Source: an uncultured bacterium (GTDB lineage Bacteria > Bacillota_I > Bacilli_A > Erysipelotrichales > Erysipelotrichaceae). From it: a DNA stretch of 64,000 nt. Both the position numbers and the translations under genes were made by a program. Of the stretch, positions 34,031 to 43,767 are shown piece after piece. The stretch spans positions 225,290 to 289,289 of the forward strand of contig CAINEY010000011.1 in assembly GCA_903847945.1 (NCBI GenBank), in the 5' to 3' direction. The notes under the pieces are model-generated. The model saw only the letters and a list, made by a program, of their open reading frames with translations. It made no database searches and was not told the DNA's origin. Position 1 is the first letter of the stretch. The number at the start of each line of letters is the position of its first letter.

Positions 34031-35829
34031 TGGATCAGTCCCGCATCCGGAACTTCTCCATCATTGCCCACATCGACCACGGGAAGAGTACCCTGGCCGA
34101 TCGCATCCTGGAGCTTACCAACACGATCGAACAACGCGAGATGATGGATCAGATCCTGGACAATCTTGATTTGGAACGTGAACGCGGCATTACGATCAAA
34201 CTCAATGCGGTTCAGTTGAAATACACGGCCCTGGATGGCATCGAGTATGTGTTTCACTTGATCGATACGCCGGGTCATGTCGACTTTACCTATGAAGTCA
34301 GCCGATCGTTAGCGGCCTGTGAAGGCGCCATCTTAGTGGTTGATGCGGCACAAGGCATCGAAGCACAGACCTTGGCCAATGTGTATTTGGCCTTGGACTC
34401 CGATTTGGAGATCTTACCGGTCATCAACAAAATCGATCTGCCGGCAGCTCGTCCTGAAGAAGTCAAACACGAGATTGAAAACATCATCGGCTTGGATGCG
34501 TCATACGCTCCGCTGATCAGTGCCAAGAACGGCCTTAATATCCGTGAAGTCCTCGAACAGGTCGTCAAACACGTGCCGGCTCCTAAAGGCGATCCGAAAG
34601 CTCCGCTCAAAGCGTTGGTGTTTGACTCGATTTACGACAGTTACCGCGGGGTCATTTGTTACGTGCGTATCAAAGAAGGTTCCGTAAAAGTCGGTGATCC
34701 GATCACGTTTATGGCTACCGGAGCGACCTATCAAGTCACGGAATTAGGGATTCGTACCCCTAAAGAAATCAAAAAGGAAGAACTGAGTTGCGGGGAAGTC
34801 GGGTGGATTGCCGCCAGCGTGAAATCCGTCAAAGACGTTCACGTCGGGGATACGATCACCTCAACCCTGCGTCCGGCATCGGCCCCCTTGGCGGGTTACC
34901 GTCAGCTCAATTCGATGGTGTTCTGCGGCTTGTACCCGATTGATTCCAATCGCTACAATGATCTGCGCGATGCGCTAGAGAAACTCAATCTCAATGATGC
35001 TGCACTTAAATACGAAGCCGAGGCGTCGCAAGCCTTAGGGTTTGGATTCCGGTGCGGGTTCTTGGGGCTTTTACACATGGATGTCATCCAAGAACGCCTG
35101 GAACGCGAATACAACCTGTCGCTGATTGCCACGGCGCCGTCTGTCATTTATCACGCCCATTTGACCGACGGATCGATGGTGGCGGTCGATAATCCGGCCC
35201 TCTTGCCGGACATCCAGCGCATTCATCACTTGGAAGAACCGTTTGTCAAGGCGACGATCATGTTGCCCAAAGAGTACATCGGACCGGTCATGGAGTTGTG
35301 TCAAAAGAAACGCGGTATCTACAAGGAACTGACCTACATCGATGTGACCCGTAACACCTTGATCTATGAGTTACCGCTGGGGGAAATCGTTTACGATTTC
35401 TTCGATAAACTGAAATCGGTCACCAAGGGTTATGCGTCCTTCGATTATGAATACATCGGTTATCAGGAGTCCAAACTGGTCAAGATGGATATTCTGATTG
35501 CCGGAGATACTGTGGATGCCTTGTCGGTCATTGTCCATCGTGACTTTGCGTATGGGCGAGGGAAGATCATCTGCGATAAACTGAAAGAACTCATCCCGCG
35601 CCAGCAGTTCGAAATTCCCATTCAAGCCGCCATCAACAACAAGATCATTGCCCGTTCCGACATCAAAGCCCTGCGTAAAAACGTCTTGGCTAAGTGTTAC
35701 GGCGGGGATATTTCCCGTAAGAAGAAGTTGTTGGAGAAACAGAAGGAAGGGAAGAAACGCATGAAGAAAGTGGGCTCCGTCGATGTCCCGCAGGAAGCCT
35801 TCATGGCCGTGCTTTCCATGGAAGACTGA
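34030..35829 (+). CDS. lepA: Elongation factor 4 (LepA)
   Basis: A 599-residue ribosome-associated GTPase that back-translocates or aids ribosome assembly. The G motifs are [13 protein letters not shown] (G1), DTPGHVDF (G3) and NKIDLP (G4). The LepA-specific C-terminal domain ends with [17 protein letters not shown] and the conserved [13 protein letters not shown]. The ATG shares its A with the preceding TGA stop. Confidence 0.98.
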   Translation: MDQSRIRNFSIIAHIDHGKSTLADRILELTNTIEQREMMDQILDNLDLERERGITIKLNAVQLKYTALDGIEYVFHLIDTPGHVDFTYEVSRSLAACEGAILVVDAAQGIEAQTLANVYLALDSDLEILPVINKIDLPAARPEEVKHEIENIIGLDASYAPLISAKNGLNIREVLEQVVKHVPAPKGDPKAPLKALVFDSIYDSYRGVICYVRIKEGSVKVGDPITFMATGATYQVTELGIRTPKEIKKEELSCGEVGWIAASVKSVKDVHVGDTITSTLRPASAPLAGYRQLNSMVFCGLYPIDSNRYNDLRDALEKLNLNDAALKYEAEASQALGFGFRCGFLGLLHMDVIQERLEREYNLSLIATAPSVIYHAHLTDGSMVAVDNPALLPDIQRIHHLEEPFVKATIMLPKEYIGPVMELCQKKRGIYKELTYIDVTRNTLIYELPLGEIVYDFFDKLKSVTKGYASFDYEYIGYQESKLVKMDILIAGDTVDALSVIVHRDFAYGRGKIICDKLKELIPRQQFEIPIQAAINNKIIARSDIKALRKNVLAKCYGGDISRKKKLLEKQKEGKKRMKKVGSVDVPQEAFMAVLSMED

Positions 35830-36107
35830 TGAACGAGCTGCTTGAAAAGATCCAAGCCTTGCGCATCGCCAAAGGCTGGGATCAAAGCGATACTCCGGAA
35901 ATCTTGGCGAAATCCATCCTGGTCGAAGCGGCTGAGCTTTTAGCGTGTTATCAAACAGAGGCCGTCGATCCTCAAGCCGTTGAAAGCGAATTGGCGGATG
36001 TGCTGATGTACACCTTGTCCTTGTGTCGCGATCTGGGACTGGATCCCGAAGCAGTCGTCTTGGGCAAGTTCGACGACATCCACCGCCGTTACCCCGACAA
36101 GCCATGA
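35829..36107 (+). CDS. MazG-like nucleotide pyrophosphohydrolase
   Basis: A 92-residue all-helical protein. The EAAELL motif (residues 32-38) and the ELADVLMYTLSL motif (residues 54-65) are the metal-binding ExxE and ExxD pairs of the MazG/dUTPase-2 superfamily. Small MazG-like proteins hydrolyse non-canonical or excess NTPs; the actual substrate is not known. It starts at the last base of lepA and ends in a 4-base overlap with hemW. Confidence 0.85.
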   Translation: MNELLEKIQALRIAKGWDQSDTPEILAKSILVEAAELLACYQTEAVDPQAVESELADVLMYTLSLCRDLGLDPEAVVLGKFDDIHRRYPDKP

Positions 36108-37189
36108 CTCGTGCTCTTTACGTGCATGTTCCGTTTTGCGATAAGATCTGCGCGTACTGCGACTTCATGCGCGTGGTCACGCATCCCAAATTGATCGAGG
36201 ATTACCTCAATGCCCTTCGACGGGAACTGGAAAGTATCCCGTTTTCTGCTTATCGCACCATTTATCTGGGCGGAGGAACGCCGACGGCGTTGAATGATCA
36301 ACAACTCGATCGACTCCTGTCCCTATTAAAGCCGTATGCATCTGATGTGGAGGAGTACACCATCGAGATCAATCCTGAATCGCTGACGCCTTCTAAAGCG
36401 GCGCTGATGCGATCCTATGGGATCAACCGGGCTTCAATCGGAGTCCAATCCTTTAATGACAGGGAACTTAAGCTTTTGCATCGCGGACATCAGGTCACCG
36501 ACATCCGGCGTACCCTGGACACGCTGATCGAAAACGGGATCACCAACCTGTCGATCGATCTGATTTATGGATTACCCTTACAGACCTTGGAAAGCTTCGA
36601 TCGTTCGTTGCGCTTAGCGATGACCCTTCCGATTAAACACTTATCGCTCTACAGCCTTACCATAGAACCCAATTCCGAGTTCGGACGTTTGAACGTCAAA
36701 AAGATGGACGATGAGCGTGAAGAGGACTTCTATTTCCACGCCATCGACGTCTTGCGTCAACACGGCTTCAATCAATATGAGATTAGTAACTTTACCCGTT
36801 GCGATCCTTCTCAACACAATTTGACCTATTGGCACTATGAAGAGTATCGCGGGATCGGTCCGGGAGCTGTTTCCCTGATCGAGGGTCATCGCATCGAAAA
36901 CACCAAAAACCTGATGGATTACTTCGCCGGAAAGTTCCATGCGTCAAATGAAGCCTTATCCGATCAGGATCAACGCGATGAGTTCATCCTGATGGGACTT
37001 CGGGTGCGGGAAGGAATCGCGCTGTCCCGATATCGCCAGCGCTATGGACGCGATCTATTGAAGGACTATCCGCACACCGAATCCTTGATCAACCAAGGCT
37101 TGTTGGAACTGCAAGATGAACGGCTAAGGGCAACCGATCGCGGTTATCCGCTATTGTTAACGCTTTTAGGAGAACTGCTGGAACATTGA
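36104..37189 (+). CDS. hemW: HemW-like radical SAM protein (heme chaperone)
   Basis: A 361-residue radical SAM protein with the cluster motif CDKICAYC (Cx3Cx2C) at residues 12-19, the GGGTPTAL motif, and the HemW C-terminal domain. HemW carries heme to respiratory proteins and was formerly mistaken for coproporphyrinogen oxidase HemN. HemW and HemN are hard to separate without alignment; the following fourth Cys/Phe pattern (YCDF) is HemW-like. The start at 36104 overlaps the mazG-like stop; the longer ORF start lies inside that gene. Confidence 0.9.
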   Translation: MTRALYVHVPFCDKICAYCDFMRVVTHPKLIEDYLNALRRELESIPFSAYRTIYLGGGTPTALNDQQLDRLLSLLKPYASDVEEYTIEINPESLTPSKAALMRSYGINRASIGVQSFNDRELKLLHRGHQVTDIRRTLDTLIENGITNLSIDLIYGLPLQTLESFDRSLRLAMTLPIKHLSLYSLTIEPNSEFGRLNVKKMDDEREEDFYFHAIDVLRQHGFNQYEISNFTRCDPSQHNLTYWHYEEYRGIGPGAVSLIEGHRIENTKNLMDYFAGKFHASNEALSDQDQRDEFILMGLRVREGIALSRYRQRYGRDLLKDYPHTESLINQGLLELQDERLRATDRGYPLLLTLLGELLEH

Positions 37190-37190
37190 C

Positions 37191-37219
37191 TTGCATTGTC
37201 ATCGCATCTATGGTAAAGT
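37191..37219 (+). promoter_or_regulatory. Promoter of rpsO
   Basis: TTGCAT, a 17-base spacer, and TAAAGT preceded by TGG. It begins just after the hemW stop codon. Confidence 0.65.
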
Positions 37220-37225
37220 ATCCGT

Positions 37226-37300
37226 GCTTTTATCCTGGGTTTGGCGGACACCTCGACCCCTTACGCGGAATAGAAGGCATCAATAAAAGGAGGAAGCAAG
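37226..37300 (+). promoter_or_regulatory. Putative S15 autoregulatory leader of rpsO
   Basis: The 75-base leader is unusually long for this compact genome and contains a GGGT (37237-37240) / ACCC (37256-37259) stem. In several bacteria S15 binds its own leader and blocks translation. That this leader does so is inferred from position and structure only. Confidence 0.45.
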
Positions 37301-37567
37301 ATGTTGCTGAAAGACGAAAAGACGGCGATCATTAAAGAATATGCCCGATTCGAAGGCGACACCGGCTCTGTCGAAGTGCAAGTCGCGGTTCTGACCGAAC
37401 AGATCAACCGCCTGACGGAACACCTCAAGGTCCACTCGAAGGATTTCCATTCGACCCGTGGCTTGATGAAGATGGTCGGTACCCGCCGCAGTCTGTTGAA
37501 CTACCTGCGCAAGGAAGACCTCAACCGTTACCGCACGCTGGTTCAACGCTTAGGCTTACGTAAGTAA
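37301..37567 (+). CDS. rpsO: 30S ribosomal protein S15
   Basis: An 88-residue four-helix protein binding the central domain of 16S rRNA. The conserved [25 protein letters not shown] block (H-KDFHS-RGL and RR-LL-YL) is present. The ribosome binding site is AAAGGAGG. It is a single gene with its own promoter, leader and terminator. Confidence 0.97.
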   Translation: MLLKDEKTAIIKEYARFEGDTGSVEVQVAVLTEQINRLTEHLKVHSKDFHSTRGLMKMVGTRRSLLNYLRKEDLNRYRTLVQRLGLRK

Positions 37568-37574
37568 TCCAACT

Positions 37575-37602
37575 AAACACCGAAATGATTCGGTGTTTTT
37601 TT
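37575..37602 (+). terminator. rpsO terminator
   Basis: AAACACCGAA, ATGA loop, TTCGGTGTTT and a T-run. Confidence 0.88.
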
Positions 37603-37660
37603 ATAACTCTTAAATGAAAGAAAATGTAAGAAGAAAGTTGTGCAAATGTAAACATATTGC

Positions 37661-37731
37661 GTGACATGTAAAAAGTTTTAGCGCATAATGGGGGTAGCAC
37701 AACACAGGACAACTGTATTTATGTTTGTCCT
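37661..37731 (+). promoter_or_regulatory. Promoter and leader hairpin of the subtilase gene
   Basis: GTGACA (37661-37666), a 17-base spacer and CATAAT (37684-37689). An inverted repeat AGGACAA (37706-37712) / TTGTCCT (37725-37731) follows with a 12-base loop and no T-run. It could be an mRNA-stabilising hairpin or an operator. The whole 37603-37759 stretch is visibly richer in A and T than its surroundings. Confidence 0.5.
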
Positions 37732-37759
37732 AAAAAGTGAACCATGAAAGGGGAGTTTT

Positions 37760-39124
37760 ATGAAGCGTTTTTGGCTAAAAATCATGTTGGTGTTGGCCAT
37801 GCTCACGGTGAGTACCGGGATCAGTGCCGCATCGTCCTCTGCTTCAGTAGGCGTTAACGTCTTACTGAATACTGACGCAACCCCCAGCGTCCTGAAAAGT
37901 TTGGGGAAATTCGGAACCGTCTTAACGGTCATCACCGAAATCGATGCCTTGACCATGAAGGTCAAAGTCAGCGATATTCCGGCACTCGAAGCGTTGCCGT
38001 TTGTTGAAGCAGTGGGATTGGATGCGGAACGCAACATCGCACCGGTCGATACGGTTGCCGCTGAAGATTTCTCAGAAGGTGTCAGTACATGGGATTTAGA
38101 CGCCATCAATGTCACCGAACCAGGTGTCGGCCGTACGGTCGAATATGACGGAACTGGTATCTATGTTGCTGTTTTGGATACGGGTTTAGTTGGCGGTTGG
38201 CGTCAATTCTTCCCTGAAGAACGGATCGCTGTTGATCTGGCTCGTTCGTTTGGCGGTGGCGGTGGATTTGCCGGTACGGTTTCTACCCAACCGAACAAAT
38301 GGGAAAACGATGTCAATTCGCACGGGACGCACGTCACCAGTACCATTCTCGGTTACAACATGGGAACTCGACTGGTCAATGGTGCTGCACCGAATGCGAC
38401 CATTATTCCGGTCAAAGTGTTGAATCAGAATGGTCGCGGTTGGTCGTCAGTTATTGCCGCCGGGATTGTTTATGTAGCGAAACTAAAACTCGGAGTCTTA
38501 GCGGATTACCCTGTGGTCATCAACATGTCCCTAGGTGGTTCAGCTTTGGATCCGGTTGAAAAGGAAGCGATTGACTTCGCCATTGCTTCTGGTGTTATTA
38601 TTGTGGCGTCAGCAGGTAACTCCGGTGAATCAGGTATGGGTTATCCGGGAGCATATCCGCCGGTTATCTCCGTTGCCGCTTCGGGTTGGATCGGCGAATG
38701 GTATACAGGTACTTGGTGGAGATCCCTCGATGTTAGTGATCCTACGGATCCTGAAGAATTTTACATCACCGATTTCTCCAGTCGCGCCAAAGCGGGACAA
38801 GACCTTGACATTGCTGCTCCGGGTTCTTGGATCGTTGGAGCCTATATGGTCAACAGTGGTCAGATCGGGTACTACTTCTTAGGTGGAACCTCGATGGCGT
38901 CGCCGCACGTGGCCGGCATTGTCGCCTTGTTAGCTCAAAAAGATCCGTCCATCACCGCTCCTGAAGCAGAAGCCTTACTAGAAGGCACGGCTATTCCGTT
39001 GGCCGCAGGAACCCGGACAATCCTTGACCCGAATCTTGGTTGGGTTGATATTTCGTGGGGTTCGGACGCTACCGGCTCTGGTCTAGTGGATGCTGCTGCT
39101 GCGCTCAACGCGTTAATACCTTAA
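37760..39124 (+). CDS. Secreted subtilisin-like serine protease (S8 family)
   Basis: A 454-residue secreted protease. A signal peptide (residues 1-24, ending ISAAS) is followed by a short propeptide-like domain (to about residue 100, with VLTVITEIDALTMKV), then the S8 catalytic domain. The triad is visible: Asp in AVLDTGL, His in SHGTHV, Ser in GGTSMASPH, plus the oxyanion Asn in ASAGNSG. No C-terminal anchor is seen, so it is probably released. Third codon positions look richer in T than in the neighbouring genes, which may hint at transfer, though this was judged by eye. Ribosome binding site AAAGGGGAG. Confidence 0.93.
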   Translation: MKRFWLKIMLVLAMLTVSTGISAASSSASVGVNVLLNTDATPSVLKSLGKFGTVLTVITEIDALTMKVKVSDIPALEALPFVEAVGLDAERNIAPVDTVAAEDFSEGVSTWDLDAINVTEPGVGRTVEYDGTGIYVAVLDTGLVGGWRQFFPEERIAVDLARSFGGGGGFAGTVSTQPNKWENDVNSHGTHVTSTILGYNMGTRLVNGAAPNATIIPVKVLNQNGRGWSSVIAAGIVYVAKLKLGVLADYPVVINMSLGGSALDPVEKEAIDFAIASGVIIVASAGNSGESGMGYPGAYPPVISVAASGWIGEWYTGTWWRSLDVSDPTDPEEFYITDFSSRAKAGQDLDIAAPGSWIVGAYMVNSGQIGYYFLGGTSMASPHVAGIVALLAQKDPSITAPEAEALLEGTAIPLAAGTRTILDPNLGWVDISWGSDATGSGLVDAAAALNALIP

Positions 39125-39132
39125 GTTTCTTG

Positions 39133-39162
39133 AAAGGCTGTCCCAAGGGACAGCCTTTTTTA
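39133..39162 (+). terminator. Subtilase terminator
   Basis: AAAGGCTGTCCC, AA loop, GGGACAGCCTTT and T-run; TATAAT (39163-39168) follows at once and may drive the GNAT gene. Confidence 0.88.
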
Positions 39163-39183
39163 TATAATGGGAAAGAGGTAACT

Positions 39184-39639
39184 ATGGACATTATCGATCT
39201 GCGTGAGCATCCGCGATGGCTGGAGCAGGGGATCCGGTACTTTCAAGACCGTTGGGCATCTGAAACGAGCCGACCGGTCTACGATGACTGCATCCGGCAT
39301 AGCATCAACTCTCCCAGCACTTTACCGCAATGGTTTTTACTGGTGGAGGGGGATAAGATCGTGGGTGGAGCCGGTTTGATCACCAATGACTTTATCAGCC
39401 GCATGGATCTGTGGCCGTGGTTGTGTGCCCTTTACGTGGAACCCGACTACCGGGGTCAGGATCTTGGGCGTATCCTAGTGGAGTATTGCCAACGAAAAAC
39501 CAAAGATTTGGGATTTGGCGCGCTCTATCTGGCTAGCGATCACATCGGGTATTATGAGCGTTTTGGATTCAAAGTGATTGGAAACGGACATCATCCGTGG
39601 GGAGAAACCTCGATGATTTTTAAATGGGAAGCGAACTGA
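39184..39639 (+). CDS. GNAT family N-acetyltransferase
   Basis: A 151-residue GNAT protein. The acetyl-CoA site motif A is at residues 78-98 (ALYVEPDYRGQDLGRILVEYC, with the RGQDLG P-loop), followed by the strand LYLASDHIGYYERFGFKVIG. The substrate cannot be told. The start at 39184 is set by GAGG and by the preceding terminator; an ORF start at 39055 lies inside the subtilase gene. Confidence 0.88.
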   Translation: MDIIDLREHPRWLEQGIRYFQDRWASETSRPVYDDCIRHSINSPSTLPQWFLLVEGDKIVGGAGLITNDFISRMDLWPWLCALYVEPDYRGQDLGRILVEYCQRKTKDLGFGALYLASDHIGYYERFGFKVIGNGHHPWGETSMIFKWEAN

Positions 39640-39640
39640 T

Positions 39641-40672
39641 ATGAACACACTGATAAAGATTTTCGGGTTGAAGCGGGAAGCCGTTCTTCTGGATTCCCGT
39701 CTATTTATCATCAAAGCGATGTTGGCGATCTCTGTCGGGTATTTGGTAGGGCGTGCTTTGCCGATCACCCGATTGGACATGGTGTCGGTGCTTTTAGGAG
39801 TCATGTATAACCTGGAGGCTGTTAATGTCTTGGGTTTACGTGGTGGATTCAATCAGCTCTTGGCGTCCACGCTGGGGGCTTTGACCACGGGAATCTTGGT
39901 GGTCTTGATGGGTTATCAGATCAGTTTTGTGACGGTGGCCTTGGGCATCGGGTTGACGATGTACATCGCGTTGAAGATCGACTATCGCATGGTTTCACCG
40001 GTTGCTATCTTCACCAGCATCTACATGACCCAACTCCTTCAAAACGATGCGTTGGGCAATCCCAGTGTGGTTCAAACCTTTATCACCCGCATTGCCGCCT
40101 TGGGCTTGGGGGTTGCGATTGCGATCAGTTTCAATTTCCTATTCTCGGTGTTCTATTACCGTCAATTGGGACGGCGTCGGGTGGAGTATGTGAAACTGAA
40201 GACCGTGACGGGATTAAAAGCCATCGAAACGGCTTTGATCAATCACCATGCCTTGAGCTCGACCGGCATCTTGGCTGGGGCGTTCAATGACGTGGAGATG
40301 GTCAAAGCGCATTTGGAGACGCTTGGTGCGGAACGCAAGATCCCGCTCAATCAACGTGAAAAAGCCAACCTGGATCATTATCTGGCCATCGTGGTGGAAC
40401 TTAAAAACATCCTGCATTTGGCGTATGACTCTGTCTATGTCTGCGATCGGGAAAAGCTGACAGTGACGAGAGCGGATCTGGAAGTGCTGAGTACACTGAT
40501 CGAAACCTTGGAAAAGACGGATCTCTCAGTTGGGCAAGGCTTTGGATCCGTGGAGTGGCCCTTGGGGCCCTTGACGTCGCTGGATCCCAGTTCTGCCCGT
40601 GTCTACGGCAATTTCAGGGCCATGGCGCATCATTTCGATGCCATCGAAGATCACGTGAATCAACTCCAATAA
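39641..40672 (+). CDS. Aromatic acid exporter (ArAE/FUSC-like) family membrane protein
   Basis: A 343-residue protein. The N-terminal half has five or six hydrophobic segments (residues 22-175) with the LDMVSVLLGVMYNLEA and TYxxR-like FITRIAALGLGVAIA segments. The soluble helical C-terminal half spans residues 180-343. This matches the bacterial ArAE_1/FUSC-like family of Bacillota, believed to export aromatic or other small organic acids. It follows the GNAT gene by one base. Confidence 0.75.
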   Translation: MNTLIKIFGLKREAVLLDSRLFIIKAMLAISVGYLVGRALPITRLDMVSVLLGVMYNLEAVNVLGLRGGFNQLLASTLGALTTGILVVLMGYQISFVTVALGIGLTMYIALKIDYRMVSPVAIFTSIYMTQLLQNDALGNPSVVQTFITRIAALGLGVAIAISFNFLFSVFYYRQLGRRRVEYVKLKTVTGLKAIETALINHHALSSTGILAGAFNDVEMVKAHLETLGAERKIPLNQREKANLDHYLAIVVELKNILHLAYDSVYVCDREKLTVTRADLEVLSTLIETLEKTDLSVGQGFGSVEWPLGPLTSLDPSSARVYGNFRAMAHHFDAIEDHVNQLQ

Positions 40673-40699
40673 AGGGCGCCAACGTCCTTTATTCGTTTG
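40668..40699 (+). terminator. Terminator before pnp
   Basis: AATAAAGGGCG, CCAA loop, CGTCCTTTATT (11 bp with one G-T pair) and a weak T-rich tail. It begins within the stop codon. Confidence 0.65.
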
Positions 40700-40718
40700 G
40701 TGGCGGTCGATGCATTTG

Positions 40719-40727
40719 TGGTATAAT
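40719..40727 (+). promoter_or_regulatory. Extended -10 promoter of pnp
   Basis: TGG-TATAAT, 22 bases before the pnp ATG; AGAGG serves as ribosome binding site. No clear -35. Confidence 0.6.
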
Positions 40728-40749
40728 AAATCAGTTAAAGAGGTAAAAC

Positions 40750-42993
40750 ATGGCAAAACAAGAATTTAAGCTCGATTTCGCAGGGCGTACCCTGCGCGTC
40801 GAAACGGGAGAAATTGCCAAACAGGCCGGTGGATCGGCCCTGATCCGGTATGAGGATACCGTCGTGCTTTCTGTCGCGACCGCATCCAAAGTCACCAAGG
40901 ACATCGATTTCTTCCCCCTGACCGTCGGTTTTGAAGAAAAACTGTATTCGGTCGGGAAAATCCCCGGGGGTTTCCTTCGTCGTGAAGGCCGTCCCACCGA
41001 AAACGCAACGCTTTCCGGACGTTTGATCGACCGGACGCTGCGTCCCTTGTTTGCGGAAGGTTTCCGCAATGAAGTCCAAGTCGTCAACACCATCCTGTCC
41101 GCGGACAACGATTGTTCCCCGCAGATGGCGGCGATGTTTGGGGCTTCTCTGTCGCTGTGCATCAGTGATATTCCATTTGAAGGACCTATTGCCGGCGTCG
41201 TCGTCGGACGGGTCAATGACACTTTCATCATCAACCCCACGCAGGCTGAGTTGGAAAAATCCGACATCAACCTGATCGTCGCGGGAACCAAAAACGCCAT
41301 CAACATGGTTGAATCCGCCGCCAAGGAAGTCAACGAAGCGGATATGCTGGAAGCCATGCTGTTTGGTCACGAATTCATCAAACAGCTCTGCGATTTCCAA
41401 ATCGAGATTGCCAAAGCTGCCGGAAAACCGAAGATGGAGATCAAACTCTATGCGGTCGATCCGGCTTTAGAAGCCGAAGTCAAAGCGAACTTCGAAAAAG
41501 AACTCCGTGAAGCGGTAGCCATCAAAGAAAAACTGGTGCGTTACGGCACGATCGATGAGCTCGAAGCCAAGGCCGTGGCCTACTTCGAAGCCAAGACGTA
41601 CGATACCGAAGCTCTCAAAGGCAAAACCTTAAAACAAGTCAAAGAAATCACTCACGGCATTGTGGCGGATGAAGTCCGTCGCTTGGTGTCCGTTGAAAAG
41701 ATTCGTCCGGATGGCCGTAAGGTGGATGAACTGCGTCCCTTGAACTCGCAGATCGACCTGTTGCCGCGCGTTCATGGTTCGGCGATGTTTACCCGCGGGG
41801 AAACGCAAGTCCTCTCCGTGTGTACCTTAGGCGCTTTGGGCGACAACCAGATCATCGACGATCTGACGGATGTCGACTACAAACGCTTTATGCACCACTA
41901 TAACTTCCCGCCGTTCTCGGTTGGGGAAACCGGTCGTATGGGAGCTCCGGGCCGTCGTGAGATCGGTCACGGGGCCTTGGGCGAACGAGCTCTGCTTCAA
42001 GTGTTGCCCACCGAAGACGAATTCCCGTATGCGATCCGCTTGGTTGCGGAAACCCTGGAATCCAACGGATCCAGTTCGCAGGCCTCCATCTGTGCCGGAA
42101 CCATGGCGCTGATGGCGGCCGGTGTTCCCATCAAGGCTCCGGTCGCCGGGATTGCGATGGGTTTGGTTACGTATGGCGATCACTACACCGTCTTGACCGA
42201 CATCCAAGGGATGGAAGATCACTTCGGCGATATGGACTTCAAAGTGGCCGGTACCGATAAAGGCATCACCGCCCTTCAGATGGACATCAAGATTGCCGGA
42301 TTGAACCGTGCCGTCTTGGAAGAAGCCTTGGCTCAGGCCAAGATCGGTCGTGCCCAGATCATGGAAAACATGCTGGCTGTGATCGGTGAACCGCGTCCGA
42401 ACGTGGGTCAATACGCTCCGAAGATTGCCAAACTGATGATTCCGGCGGACAAGATCCGCGATGTCATCGGTGCCGGAGGCAAGATCATCAACCAAATCAT
42501 TGCCGACTGCAACAATGTCAAGATCGACATTGAAGATGACGGCCGTGTCCTGATTTACCATTCGGAACAAGCCTCTATCGACAAAGCCCGCGCCATCATC
42601 GAAGACTTGGTCAAAGTGGCCAAAGTCGGTGAAGTGTACGAAGGTAAAGTCGTGCGCCTGGAAAGCTTCGGTGCCTTTGTGGAACTCTTCCCGGGAACCG
42701 ACGGCTTACTGCACGTCTCCAAGATCGACTACACACGCGTTGAAAAACCGAGCGATGTCTTCAAACTGGGCGACAAGGTCAAAGTCATCGTCACTGAGAT
42801 CGATGAAAAGGGCCGTGTCAACGTCTCCCGCAAAGAACTCTTGCCGAAACCGGAAGGTTATGTCGAGAAGCCGGAAGGGGAACGCCGCCGTCCCAGCGGA
42901 GACCGTCCGCACCGTCCGTCCGGGGATCGTCCCCGCGGAGATCGTCCGCATGGCGATCGTCCGCACGGCGACAAACCGCGCAACAAAGAATAA
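40750..42993 (+). CDS. pnp: Polyribonucleotide nucleotidyltransferase (PNPase) with GDRP-repeat tail
   Basis: A phosphorolytic 3'-5' exoribonuclease. The 747-residue protein has two RNase PH-like domains (residues 1-220 and 310-545; the second has the [13 protein letters not shown] link), a KH domain with GAGG, and an S1 domain (about residues 620-695). After the S1 domain a 40-residue tail is built of repeats of [15 protein letters not shown] with RRRPS. This is longer and more repetitive than in most PNPases and may bind RNA or partners. The gene has its own promoter and terminator. Confidence 0.97.
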   Translation: MAKQEFKLDFAGRTLRVETGEIAKQAGGSALIRYEDTVVLSVATASKVTKDIDFFPLTVGFEEKLYSVGKIPGGFLRREGRPTENATLSGRLIDRTLRPLFAEGFRNEVQVVNTILSADNDCSPQMAAMFGASLSLCISDIPFEGPIAGVVVGRVNDTFIINPTQAELEKSDINLIVAGTKNAINMVESAAKEVNEADMLEAMLFGHEFIKQLCDFQIEIAKAAGKPKMEIKLYAVDPALEAEVKANFEKELREAVAIKEKLVRYGTIDELEAKAVAYFEAKTYDTEALKGKTLKQVKEITHGIVADEVRRLVSVEKIRPDGRKVDELRPLNSQIDLLPRVHGSAMFTRGETQVLSVCTLGALGDNQIIDDLTDVDYKRFMHHYNFPPFSVGETGRMGAPGRREIGHGALGERALLQVLPTEDEFPYAIRLVAETLESNGSSSQASICAGTMALMAAGVPIKAPVAGIAMGLVTYGDHYTVLTDIQGMEDHFGDMDFKVAGTDKGITALQMDIKIAGLNRAVLEEALAQAKIGRAQIMENMLAVIGEPRPNVGQYAPKIAKLMIPADKIRDVIGAGGKIINQIIADCNNVKIDIEDDGRVLIYHSEQASIDKARAIIEDLVKVAKVGEVYEGKVVRLESFGAFVELFPGTDGLLHVSKIDYTRVEKPSDVFKLGDKVKVIVTEIDEKGRVNVSRKELLPKPEGYVEKPEGERRRPSGDRPHRPSGDRPRGDRPHGDRPHGDKPRNKE

Positions 42994-42997
42994 CCTC

Positions 42998-43028
42998 GAA
43001 AACCGGAATTGATCCGGTTTTCTTTTTG
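42998..43028 (+). terminator. pnp terminator
   Basis: GAAAACCGGA, ATTGA loop, TCCGGTTTTC and a T-run. Confidence 0.88.
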
Positions 43029-43032
43029 TCTG

Positions 43033-43083
43033 TTGCAAGTTCTGGAAGCGCTTGCTATACTGAACATGAAAGTGGTCAGACCA
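43033..43083 (+). promoter_or_regulatory. Promoter of the gntR-etf-oxidase operon with cre-like site and GntR operator
   Basis: TTGCAA (43033-43038), a 17-base spacer, TATACT (43056-43061) with TGC in front. The spacer holds TGGAAGCGCTTGCT (43043-43056), 12 of 14 matches to the catabolite-responsive element consensus TGWAARCGYTWNCA. TGGTCAGACCA (43073-43083) is a TGGT-N3-ACCA palindrome just after the expected start of transcription, the usual site type for FadR-subfamily GntR regulators such as LldR. Confidence 0.68.
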
Positions 43084-43086
43084 GTT

Positions 43087-43767
43087 ATGACGCAACTTAA
43101 AACCAGCGATGAAGTGATGAACCGCATGATCGAAAAGATCGCCGCCGGGGAATGGAAAAGCGGGGATGTACTCCCCGGTGAACGCAACCTCTGTGAAGCC
43201 TTTGGGGTGTCTAGAGCGTTGATGCGGGAATCTCTGGTCGCCTTACAGCTTTTAGGCATCGTCAATGTCCGGCATGGGGGGAAGCGCACGATCGCTGACT
43301 TTTCCTACGATAAAGTCTCACCGCTCATGGCGGCGACCCTGCGACATCAGCCTCATTTCAATCAGGATTTATTGCACTTCCGTGAAGTGTTGGAATGCGA
43401 TGCCGTACGCTTAGCTGCATCGAATCGGGATTGCGGAAAACTTATGGAGATCGTCGAAAACATGACGCAAGCCGTTGATGCTGAAGAAACGGTACGTTCG
43501 GATCTCGACTTGCAGTTTCACCAGGAACTCTTCCGATTAAGCCGCAATGTACTTCTGATCAAAACGGCTGATCTCATTGAATCGCTGCTGGTTCATTCCG
43601 TTCGCTTCAATCGAGCTACGATCCTTCAAGATCCGCGCTATGCCGAGATCTTGATCCATCAACACGCCCGCATTGCGTTAGCCATCCGAGAAGGAGAAGC
43701 CGAGATCGGAGCGGAGGCCATGCGGAATCATCTGCAAACCGTCAAGCAATTCCAGGAGGTCCTATGA
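43087..43767 (+). CDS. GntR family (FadR subfamily) regulator
   Basis: A 226-residue regulator. The N-terminal winged helix (LPGERNLCEAFGVSRALMRESLVALQ in parts: LPGER, FGVSRALMRE) and the all-helical FCD domain (residues 80-215, with the FREVLECDAVRLAA and FHQELFRLS segments and His residues for metal or ligand) are clear. FCD-type regulators often sense lactate, glycolate or other organic acids. The start at 43087 lies 19 bases after the expected transcript start; the upstream ATG at 43066 would fall before it. It is followed with a 4-base overlap by etfB. Confidence 0.9.
   Translation: MTQLKTSDEVMNRMIEKIAAGEWKSGDVLPGERNLCEAFGVSRALMRESLVALQLLGIVNVRHGGKRTIADFSYDKVSPLMAATLRHQPHFNQDLLHFREVLECDAVRLAASNRDCGKLMEIVENMTQAVDAEETVRSDLDLQFHQELFRLSRNVLLIKTADLIESLLVHSVRFNRATILQDPRYAEILIHQHARIALAIREGEAEIGAEAMRNHLQTVKQFQEVL

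Noticed and set aside
42880..42993. Tandem DNA repeat as a mobile element
   Set aside because: The repeat is in frame within pnp and encodes the protein tail, so it is a coding repeat.
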